NCBI GenBank assembly: GCA_002431915.1
Contig: DJEP01000050.1
Span: forward strand, 18,792 to 56,604
DNA from: Lachnospiraceae bacterium UBA5895
Lineage (GTDB): Bacteria; Bacillota; Clostridia; Lachnospirales; Lachnospiraceae
Direction: 5' to 3'
DNA length: 37,813 nt
A program made the position numbers and the translations under genes. Numbering within the stretch: the stretch's first letter is position 1; every line of letters begins with the position of its first letter. Below, piece after piece: positions 31,285 through 37,813 of the stretch. The notes beneath the pieces were generated by a model. The model ran no database searches and was not told the DNA's origin. It saw nothing but the letters and a program-made list of their open reading frames with translations.

Positions 31285-32907
31285 TTACTTGGCGTTTAAC
31301 TGATCCAGGATCTCGTTTACCATATCCTGAGTCGCCTTGACGTAGTTGTCCATAGCGGCATCTACATTGCCACCCTTTACAACCACTTCAGCGATGACTG
31401 TGTTCTTGGCATCGGTGATGGTACCGCCGTAGTTGGTGATGGCATCACAGGATGCGGAGCGGGGAGCGTCAATACTGTGCTCGGAGAAGAATTCGTTACA
31501 CTCTTTGGTCAGGTCGGTAGCGGATTCAAAACCGTTCTCTAAGGAACAGATCATGGAAGAAGGATCGATAGCGTTCTTTTTCCACAGTGCGTTAGGATCG
31601 GTAGGGTTCAGACGCAGATGGAACTCGCCGTCTTTGTATTCATAGGTCTTGGCATTGTCGGTACCTTCGCCGGTGACAATGGTCTCAGCATCGGTAGACC
31701 AGTGGTAGCCTTCTGCACCATATACCCACAGAGTCTGTACGGTGCCACCGTCGAACATGGTCTCGAAGACTGCATCGAAGATTGCCTGTTCTCTGGAATT
31801 ATTGCCGTCACCGTCATCAATGATGCAGTATACGGGACTTTCACGGTTGAAATAGCCATCCATCTCAGCAATGGGAGCAAGTCTTGCCAGACCGGAATCA
31901 ATACCGTTCTTCTCCATGTTGGTTACCAGGTTGTCGTTCCAGTAGCCAGCCCAGTAAGTGAAGGCACCGAAAGAACCAGCCTGATCGGAAGACCACCATT
32001 TCTCACGAACATCCTTGGTACCCATGGTCAGAGTCTCGGGATCAATCACACCGTCAGCGTAAGCCTGCTGTAAACGAAGCAGAGCATCCTTGGTCTCCTG
32101 GGTGTTGAAACCGTCATACCATATACCGTTCTCATCATAGGTGAAATTGGGATATGCGTTCTGCCAGAACTGAGGCAGGTAGTTGGTGTAAGGAGCTTCG
32201 GTTCCCATAAATCCGGCAGCTGCCACACCGTAGGTATCGTTCTTGCCGTTGTCGTCGGGATCCTGGTCGGTGAAGGCTTTTAACATAGCATAGTAGGAAT
32301 CCCAGTCGGTGATGTCTTCAGCCTTCATGCCGACTGCATCCAGCCATGCCTGTTTTACATAAGTGATACATCCGCCGCCGAGACCGGTGGAGAAGCCGTA
32401 CTGCTTACCGTTGATACGAACGCTCTCGTTCACTGCGGGCAGTACCATACGCTTCTGGAAATCAGCGTTTTCATAAGCCTCGGTCATATCCCAGAGAATA
32501 CCGGTCTGTGCATATTCAGCATACTGGCTGGCATCTAACAGGATAACATCGGGGTAATCGCCGCTGGCGAACAGACGACCGACACCGTCTACATAACTGG
32601 AGTGGTCTAACTGTTGGATCTCCAGAGTGATGGGATGACCCAGTTTCTCACTGACAGCATCTTCCCACTGCTCGATGAACTTGTCCTGATAAGCATCTAC
32701 GGATGCATTGAAGGTACCGTTGACTACCAGGGTAACCTTGTCCAGCTCGTAGCCGTTATCGGAAGAAGCAACGCTTTCGGTAGCGGCTGCAGTGCTTCCG
32801 GCATCGGTGGATGCTGCGGGAGCATCGGAGTTCTGACTGCCGCAGGCGGTCAGTGCGGTCAGCATGGAAACTGACAGCAGTAAACTTAAGATCTTGTTTC
32901 TTTTCAT
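31285..32907 (-). CDS. Extracellular solute-binding lipoprotein, sugar-ABC type (LplA-like)
   Basis: A 540-residue binding lipoprotein. The signal peptide 'MKRNKILSLLLSVSML' ends in lipobox L-T-A-C (Cys22), then a Ser/Ala/Asp linker to about 60. The domain looks like family-1 solute-binding proteins for oligosaccharides: 'FASGDYPDVILLDAS', 'QAWLDAVGM' and the Ca-site-like 'DQDPDDNGKNDTYG' typical of LplA-type proteins. The start is 32907, directly behind AGGAGGATTC; the open frame back to 33012 is not supported. No permease or ATPase gene is next to it, so it must use a transporter encoded elsewhere. It follows the GH3 gene by 110 bp on the same strand. Confidence 0.9.
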   Translation of the reverse strand: MKRNKILSLLLSVSMLTALTACGSQNSDAPAASTDAGSTAAATESVASSDNGYELDKVTLVVNGTFNASVDAYQDKFIEQWEDAVSEKLGHPITLEIQQLDHSSYVDGVGRLFASGDYPDVILLDASQYAEYAQTGILWDMTEAYENADFQKRMVLPAVNESVRINGKQYGFSTGLGGGCITYVKQAWLDAVGMKAEDITDWDSYYAMLKAFTDQDPDDNGKNDTYGVAAAGFMGTEAPYTNYLPQFWQNAYPNFTYDENGIWYDGFNTQETKDALLRLQQAYADGVIDPETLTMGTKDVREKWWSSDQAGSFGAFTYWAGYWNDNLVTNMEKNGIDSGLARLAPIAEMDGYFNRESPVYCIIDDGDGNNSREQAIFDAVFETMFDGGTVQTLWVYGAEGYHWSTDAETIVTGEGTDNAKTYEYKDGEFHLRLNPTDPNALWKKNAIDPSSMICSLENGFESATDLTKECNEFFSEHSIDAPRSASCDAITNYGGTITDAKNTVIAEVVVKGGNVDAAMDNYVKATQDMVNEILDQLNAK

Positions 32908-33017
32908 TGAATCCTCCTTGCTTTCCGAAGGAAAATCCGAGCCTCTATGGCGAGGAGAGGATTTATCCTCCTTAAAATTGAATACATTGTATAGCAAATG
33001 GCTTACCACCATAGTGC
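32908..33017 (-). promoter_or_regulatory. Leader of the solute-binding lipoprotein gene
   Basis: Reading the minus strand, a TATACAAT (-10-like, 32986-32993) is followed by AGGAGGAT, a 2-nt loop and ATCCTCTCCT, forming a hairpin at 32953-32972 that contains a decoy ribosome-site sequence without a start codon. The true site AGGAGGATT then precedes ATG 32907. No convincing -35 was found, so this may be an internal promoter or an RNA processing/stability hairpin that raises binding-protein expression over GH3. Confidence 0.4.
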
Positions 33018-35147
33018 TCAGTGTAATGGGATATCGAAAATCTGTCCCCTGCCGTTTTCATAGGTCTTCTGACTTTCGTCGTTGATCTCCGGCTGGGAAA
33101 ATCCTACATATAATGTAGCGGAAGTACCGTCGCAGTTACGATTGCCGGATTTGTCTACCGTAGTGAATGCTACAGCGGGAACTTCCATCCGGAATTCTCC
33201 GTCTGCTCCGGCTTCCAGGCGGATCCGCATAAAGGCTGTCAACTTGTGATTCGGCACCTCGTTGGCAGAACCGTTCACGTGGACATAGACCTGTAAGACA
33301 TCACTTAAGTCACGATCCGTGGAATTCTGACAGTGTACCATGATCTGTGCGGAAGGAATCTCCTTCGTGTAGTCCACCTCGGATACTTTCGCTTCAGTGA
33401 TCTGCAGTTCCCCGTAGGTCAGTCCGAAACCGAAAGGCTTCCAGGGTATGCCTTCCAAATAGCGGTAGGTACGTCCGGTCATGTGATAATCGGTAATGTC
33501 CGGAAGAGGACTGTCATTATAATAGAAGGTAAGAGGCAGTTTGCCACTGGGAGATACTCTGCCGAACAGAATATCCGCAATGGCACGTCCCCCTTCGCCG
33601 CCGGGATACCAGGCATGCAGGATCGCAGACACCTGATCCTCATAAGCGGATAAGTCGATGGGACTTCCGGCGAGATCAATTAAGATCACCGGAGTGCCGG
33701 TAGCAAGTACCTGCTCTACCAGATCTCTCTGAATCTTAGGAAGCAGCAGATCCGGTTTGTCTCCGCTGGCAAAAGCGTTGCCAACATCTCCCTGTTCTCC
33801 CTCTAAAGTAGCATCGAGACCGACACAAAGTATCGTAAGGTTACAGGACTCGGCTAATGCCACAGCCTCCGGAATGCGGTAATTCTGGAATACTTTTCGT
33901 ACCGCAGGATCGTCATAGAGTAGACACCCTTCCGCATAATTCACATCCCAGTCAGTATCTTCACAGATCCTTGTGATGCCTTCCACCACAGTGACAGAAC
34001 GGGGCGGGGTACCGTTGTAATTGCCGACCAGTGCAGCATGACTGTCGGCGTTGGGACCAATGACTGCCACACGCTTTTTATCTTTTAAGGAAAGGGGCAG
34101 TGTGCCGTCATTTTTTAACAGTACACAGCTTTCCACAGCAGCCTGATAAGCCAGCTCTCTGTGCTCCTTACAGCCCACTACATTGTAAGGAATCTCATCT
34201 AACGCACTGCGGTCGAAGAGCCCTAACAGGTATCTGGTGGTGAAAAGCCTCTCGGCACTGCGGCGGATCTCTTCTTCGCTTACTTTTCCCTGCTTATATG
34301 CCTGTAAAATATATTTGTAGGTACAGCCGCAGTTTAAATCGCAGCCCTTCTCCAGGGCGAGAGCAGCGGAATCCTCAGGGAAAGCAGTTACATGATGCCC
34401 TTCGTGGAAATCTCGGATCGCCCAGCAGTCGGAGACATAATGCCCTTCAAAATGCCATTTGCCGCGAAGCACATCCTCCATCAGATAGGAATGCGCACAG
34501 CAGGGTTCTCCGATGGTACGGTTGTAAGCGCCCATGACAGCTTCCACATCTGCCTGAGTCACCAGTGCTTCAAATGCGGGGAGATAAGTCTCCCACAGAT
34601 CCTTCTGCGTAGCTTTAGCGTCAAAGCTGTGACGCAGGGCTTCCGGACCGGAGTGCACTGCAAAATGTTTGGCACAGGCAGCAGTGGTTAAGTAACCGTC
34701 CTGCTTCGTCTGCAAGCCTTCCACGAAGGCACAGCCAAGTGCAGCGGTGAGCACGGGATCCTCTCCGTAGGTCTCCTGACCACGTCCCCAGCGGGGGTCA
34801 CGGAAGATATTGATATTGGGAGACCACATGGTCACACCCTTATAACGGGTACGGTCTCCCATACGGGAATACGCGTTATATTTTGCCCGGGCTTCCAACG
34901 CGATGGAACCGGCAATTTTTTGCAGAAGATCACGGTCAAAAGTTGCACCCAGACCGATCGCCTGTGGATAGCAGGTAGCGGTGCCGGCTCTGGCGACTCC
35001 GTGGAGTGCTTCACTCCACCAGTCATAGGCGGGAACGCCCAGACGGGGAATTGCGGGAGAGGAATGTAGCAGCTGCGATGCAGCCTCTTCTATTGTCATT
35101 TTAGCTACCAGTGCGGCAGCTTTTTCTCTGGCTTCTGTACGATTCAT
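33018..35147 (-). CDS. Glycoside hydrolase family 3, beta-glucosidase/beta-xylosidase type
   Basis: A 709-residue enzyme without signal peptide, so it probably acts in the cytoplasm on imported oligosaccharides. The N-terminal (beta/alpha)8 domain has 'DPRWGRGQETYGEDP' (about 117-131), the substrate-binding 'KHFAVHSGPE' (160-169) and the nucleophile Asp240 in 'GHYVSDCWAIRDF'. The second domain has 'VAVIGPNADSHAALVGNYNG' in split form and 'LCVGLDATLEGEQGD'; a fibronectin-III-like domain closes the protein. The 'NYNGTP' pattern is common in xylosidase-like members, but substrate cannot be fixed from sequence. The ribosome site is weak (GTGAGAT). It is divergent from an AraC regulator. Confidence 0.93.
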   Translation of the reverse strand: MNRTEAREKAAALVAKMTIEEAASQLLHSSPAIPRLGVPAYDWWSEALHGVARAGTATCYPQAIGLGATFDRDLLQKIAGSIALEARAKYNAYSRMGDRTRYKGVTMWSPNINIFRDPRWGRGQETYGEDPVLTAALGCAFVEGLQTKQDGYLTTAACAKHFAVHSGPEALRHSFDAKATQKDLWETYLPAFEALVTQADVEAVMGAYNRTIGEPCCAHSYLMEDVLRGKWHFEGHYVSDCWAIRDFHEGHHVTAFPEDSAALALEKGCDLNCGCTYKYILQAYKQGKVSEEEIRRSAERLFTTRYLLGLFDRSALDEIPYNVVGCKEHRELAYQAAVESCVLLKNDGTLPLSLKDKKRVAVIGPNADSHAALVGNYNGTPPRSVTVVEGITRICEDTDWDVNYAEGCLLYDDPAVRKVFQNYRIPEAVALAESCNLTILCVGLDATLEGEQGDVGNAFASGDKPDLLLPKIQRDLVEQVLATGTPVILIDLAGSPIDLSAYEDQVSAILHAWYPGGEGGRAIADILFGRVSPSGKLPLTFYYNDSPLPDITDYHMTGRTYRYLEGIPWKPFGFGLTYGELQITEAKVSEVDYTKEIPSAQIMVHCQNSTDRDLSDVLQVYVHVNGSANEVPNHKLTAFMRIRLEAGADGEFRMEVPAVAFTTVDKSGNRNCDGTSATLYVGFSQPEINDESQKTYENGRGQIFDIPLH

Positions 35148-35336
35148 AAATTATCTCACTTTTTTGATTTTAAATTGGAACTGCTTTTATTTAAGATTAT
35201 TGTACGTGAAAAATGTGTGAACTGCACGACAAAAAGTCATTACATATAGGACAAAAATTGCTATTTTCGAGAAAAACAGTGGAAATCTGTGACAGAATAT
35301 GGTATGTAGAATATATAAGCGTCGGAAGGAGAGCGT

Positions 35337-36209
35337 ATGAACACCGTAAAACCATTTTATGAAAGCAGAAAAAAGGTCTATGACTGTCATGTCTGGTGGC
35401 ACCCGAACTTTCCGTTTCATCTGCATAAGCATATGGAATTCGTCCATGTGACGGAGGGGGAGATGGATGCCACGGTGGCGGGAGAAAGCTACCATCTGAC
35501 CGCGGGCGACTGCCTGATGATCTATCCGAACCAGATCCATTCCTACAGTTCTGTGGGAGATGTGGGAATGCTCCTGATCATTGCGGACATGGATTTCATC
35601 GGGGAATTTCAGAAAGAACTTACCTATTATGATATGGAATCTCCCTATTTTCAGAAGAAAATGCTCAGCCGTTACGGGCAGATGGTGTTAGACATCCTGG
35701 CGGACATCGGGTTACATAAGGAACTGCGGACGTTCAGGCAGGATAAGGGGCTGTTGATGGCATTGCTTGAGGATATGTATGAAAATATCCCGGTGATAAA
35801 AAAGGACAAGCCCTCGGATCTGAACATTACGCAGAAGCTCCTGCAATACATCAACGACAATATTACCGGGGAACTGACGGCACAGAAGGTGGCGAAGGAG
35901 CTGGGTATCAGCCCTTATTATCTGTCGCATATATTCTCTTCCCAGTTAAATATCTCGTTCCCCTCCTATGTGGCGCAACAGCGGATGATCTTAGCCTGCA
36001 ATCTGTTAAAGGACAGCCGCAAGACTGTGACGGAGATCAGCTACGAGTGCGGATTCCCCAACATGCGATCATTTCATCGCAGTTTCCAGAAGCGGTATGA
36101 ATGCACGCCCACTCAGTGGCGGGAGAAAAGTCACAGAGGAACCGATGAAAAAATACGGCACCAGCTCTGGAATCAGGAAAAGATAGAAACCGAAAACGCT
36201 GCGGAGTAA
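35337..36209 (+). CDS. AraC-family transcriptional regulator with cupin sensor domain
   Basis: A 290-residue regulator. The N-terminal cupin domain has 'FHLHKHMEFVHVTEGEMD' and 'LTAGDCLMIYPNQIHSY', which usually binds a sugar or related ligand. The C-terminal AraC DNA-binding domain (about 185-275) has both helix-turn-helix units: 'LTAQKVAKELGISPYYLSHI' and 'TVTEISYECGFPNMRSFHRS', followed by the expected 'YECTPTQWR'. AAGGAGAGC precedes ATG 35337. It is divergent from the GH3 gene across 189 bp and is the obvious candidate to activate GH3 and the binding lipoprotein. Confidence 0.92.
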   Translation: MNTVKPFYESRKKVYDCHVWWHPNFPFHLHKHMEFVHVTEGEMDATVAGESYHLTAGDCLMIYPNQIHSYSSVGDVGMLLIIADMDFIGEFQKELTYYDMESPYFQKKMLSRYGQMVLDILADIGLHKELRTFRQDKGLLMALLEDMYENIPVIKKDKPSDLNITQKLLQYINDNITGELTAQKVAKELGISPYYLSHIFSSQLNISFPSYVAQQRMILACNLLKDSRKTVTEISYECGFPNMRSFHRSFQKRYECTPTQWREKSHRGTDEKIRHQLWNQEKIETENAAE

Positions 36210-36218
36210 AATATTTCC

Positions 36219-36247
36219 TTTTCTCAGCTTCCGAAGTGTAGTATACT
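36219..36247 (+). promoter_or_regulatory. Candidate promoter of cinA
   Basis: TATACT (36242-36247) is a good -10; the hexamer 17 bp upstream, TTTTCT (36219-36224), is a weak -35. A short CTGTCT/AGACAG dyad lies just downstream in the leader. Confidence 0.45.
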
Positions 36248-36302
36248 GTCTGTGGACAAAAAGACAGAATAAGGATAAACGATAGCGAAAGGCGGTAAAT
36301 AA

Positions 36303-37568
36303 ATGACAGCGGAGATTATCTGTGTAGGTACCGAAATATTACTGGGGAACATTGTGAATACAAATGCAGCATATCTGGCGGAAAAGCTGGCGGGAGCCGG
36401 ACTGGACTGCTACTACCAGACGGTGGTGGGAGATAATGCTGAAAGACTGGCAGGCGTGTTAAAATGCGCCATGGATCGTTCGGATGTGATTCTGTTATCC
36501 GGCGGACTGGGTCCCACGGAAGATGATCTGACCAAGGAGACGGCGGCGAGGGTCTGTGGGAAGAATTTATCCGTGGATGATCACAGCATGGAGCGGATCG
36601 CCGAATTTTTCGCAGTGAGAGATTTACAGCCTACGGAAAATAACTGGAAGCAGGCGATGGTTCCCGAAGGGGCAAAGGTGCTGGACAACGATAACGGCAC
36701 AGCACCGGGCATTATCCTGGAGACAGAGAAGAACCGAATCATATTATTACCGGGACCTCCTGCGGAGATGATTCCCATGTTTGAACAGCAGGTGCTTCCT
36801 TATCTGGAGGGACTGATGCCCGGAATCATCTGTTCCCAGACGGTGAAAATATGCGGCGTGCCGGAGAGTCAGGTGGAGGATACCCTGAAGGATCTGATCG
36901 ATGAACAGACCACCCCGACCATAGCTACTTATGCCAAGACCGGGGAAGTACATATCAGGGTGACCGCTTCCGGGGAAAATGCCAAGGCAGCCGGAAAAGC
37001 GATCAAGCCTGTGGTGAAAGAATTAAAATCCCGCTTCGGAGCGGATATCTACAGTACCAAAGGGGAGACGACTCTGGAAACGGCAGTGGCGGAACTTTTG
37101 CTTGCCAACGATCTGACGGTGACCACCGCAGAGTCCTGCACCGGCGGTATGATTGCCGCAAGGATCATCAATGTGCCCGGAGTATCGGAATGCTACAAGG
37201 CGGGACTGGTAACTTATTCGAACAAAGCCAAGAGAAAATTTTTAGGTGTACGTAAGAGCACACTGGATAAATACGGTGCTGTCAGCAGCAAAACCGCCGC
37301 AGAGATGGCAAAGGGAGCGGCAATGCTGATGAAGTCGGATGTGGCAGTGGCTGTGACCGGCATTGCGGGTCCGGACGGCGGAACCGAGGAGAAGCCGGTA
37401 GGACTGGTATACATTGGCTGCAGCGTGAAGGGCGAACTGACGGTGAAGGAGTATCATTTCTCCGGAACCCGCAGCCAGATCAGAGAGGCAAGCACCTGCG
37501 CAGCGCTGATTCTCATGCGCAGCTGTATTCTGAAATACTTCAGCAAGGTCACTTTTGGCAAAAAGTAA
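36303..37568 (+). CDS. cinA: CinA family protein (nicotinamide-nucleotide amidohydrolase with MoCF domain)
   Basis: A 421-residue two-domain protein. The N-terminal COG1058/MoCF domain has 'GTEILLGNIVNTNAAYL' and 'LSGGLGPTEDDLTKETA'. The C-terminal amidohydrolase domain has 'TTAESCTGGMIAARI', 'GLVTYSNKAKRKFLGV' and 'GIAGPDGGTEEKPVGLVY'. Related enzymes deamidate NMN for pyridine nucleotide recycling, and the gene is competence-induced in streptococci. The length is full for the fused form. The start follows an AAAGGCGG site. In many Firmicutes cinA lies near recA; recA is not in this window. Confidence 0.94.
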   Translation: MTAEIICVGTEILLGNIVNTNAAYLAEKLAGAGLDCYYQTVVGDNAERLAGVLKCAMDRSDVILLSGGLGPTEDDLTKETAARVCGKNLSVDDHSMERIAEFFAVRDLQPTENNWKQAMVPEGAKVLDNDNGTAPGIILETEKNRIILLPGPPAEMIPMFEQQVLPYLEGLMPGIICSQTVKICGVPESQVEDTLKDLIDEQTTPTIATYAKTGEVHIRVTASGENAKAAGKAIKPVVKELKSRFGADIYSTKGETTLETAVAELLLANDLTVTTAESCTGGMIAARIINVPGVSECYKAGLVTYSNKAKRKFLGVRKSTLDKYGAVSSKTAAEMAKGAAMLMKSDVAVAVTGIAGPDGGTEEKPVGLVYIGCSVKGELTVKEYHFSGTRSQIREASTCAALILMRSCILKYFSKVTFGKK

Positions 37569-37632
37569 CAAAAAAATAATTTGTGAGATACCTTCAAAAT
37601 CAAGGGGGTAAAAATTGTAGATAGTGCCGAAA

Positions 37633-37690
37633 AAAAAGAATTGTATCATGCATCCTTGCGGGAAGCGGGGATGTGTGGTACATTCTTTTT
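37633..37690 (+). terminator. Strong terminator downstream of cinA
   Basis: AAAAAGAAT (37633-37641) pairs with ATTCTTTTT (37682-37690), and pairing continues inward (GTA/TAC, then CATGCATCC against GGATGTGTG with wobbles) to a small loop near 37660. The A and T runs at the base could end transcription in both directions. The remaining bases to 37813 show no gene or clear signal. Confidence 0.8.
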
Positions 37691-37813
37691 GTATCTTTTT
37701 TAGCTCTTTTTATCTCTGATCATCGACAGTTCAGGCATTCGCCAAAATTTCAGACGATTATCGGAAAATAGTTACAGTTCATACCTTAGCCAGTAATGAA
37801 AGCTGAAAATATT

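Noticed and set aside
32908..33012. 35-residue N-terminal extension of the binding lipoprotein
   Set aside because: It would bury the signal peptide; ATG 32907 sits directly behind AGGAGGATTC and starts a normal lipoprotein signal.

Overview
The window looks like chromosomal DNA from a Gram-positive anaerobe of the Clostridia, most likely a Lachnospiraceae gut commensal. This is an inference from gene content and order: a Firmicutes-type rimP-nusA-ylxR-ylxQ-infB-rbfA-nrnA-truB-ribF cluster, a clostridial [FeFe] hydrogenase, a lipoprotein-type PstS, strong AGGAGG ribosome sites, a GH3 glycosidase with a LacI/AraC-era sugar-use neighbourhood, and no oxygen-respiration genes. No rRNA, tRNA, CRISPR array, transposase or phage gene was seen.

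Layout. 1-2492: a frame-broken gene of unknown function, a lipoprotein, and a short cell-wall amidase whose ribosome site sits inside the preceding terminator. 2523-11067: a complete phosphate island (pstS-pstC-pstA-pstB-phoU, a Na/Pi cotransporter with a PhoU-like tail, then a PhoB/PhoR-type two-component pair). 11068-11703: a gene-free stretch holding a terminator with a structured insert in its loop, a 240-bp inverted-repeat element, and a promoter flanked by two cre-like palindromes. 11704-15327: a two-gene hydrogenase operon, a NuoF-tail/GltD-like flavoprotein followed by [FeFe] hydrogenase. 15560-20462: a tightly coupled three-gene cassette of unknown function (polytopic membrane protein with repeat-rich outer domain, small membrane TPR protein, secreted protein with a KPNIYLYP domain). 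20496-29397: the translation/ribosome-maturation operon from a near-consensus promoter. 29434-31228: a second Na/Pi cotransporter with its own PHO-box-like array. 31285-35147 (minus strand): a GH3 glycosidase and an orphan sugar-type binding lipoprotein, divergent from an AraC regulator (35337-36209). 36303-37568: cinA, followed by a strong terminator.

How it fits together. Three promoters (pstS and both Na/Pi transporters) carry TTAC-core repeats at about one helical turn, matching the expected target of the encoded PhoB/PhoP-type regulator, so high- and low-affinity phosphate uptake are probably one regulon. The AraC regulator probably controls the divergent GH3/binding-protein genes.

The most unusual signal is non-coding: several intergenic gaps carry 100-190 bp elements built as a closing stem around two or more hairpins. 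Two of them (6921-7073 and 21087-21234) are recognisably the same element in opposite orientation, with paired base changes that keep the stems intact. A third sits exactly in the loop of the phoR terminator. These, and the three-gene cassette at 15560-20462, are the best candidates for undescribed biology here.
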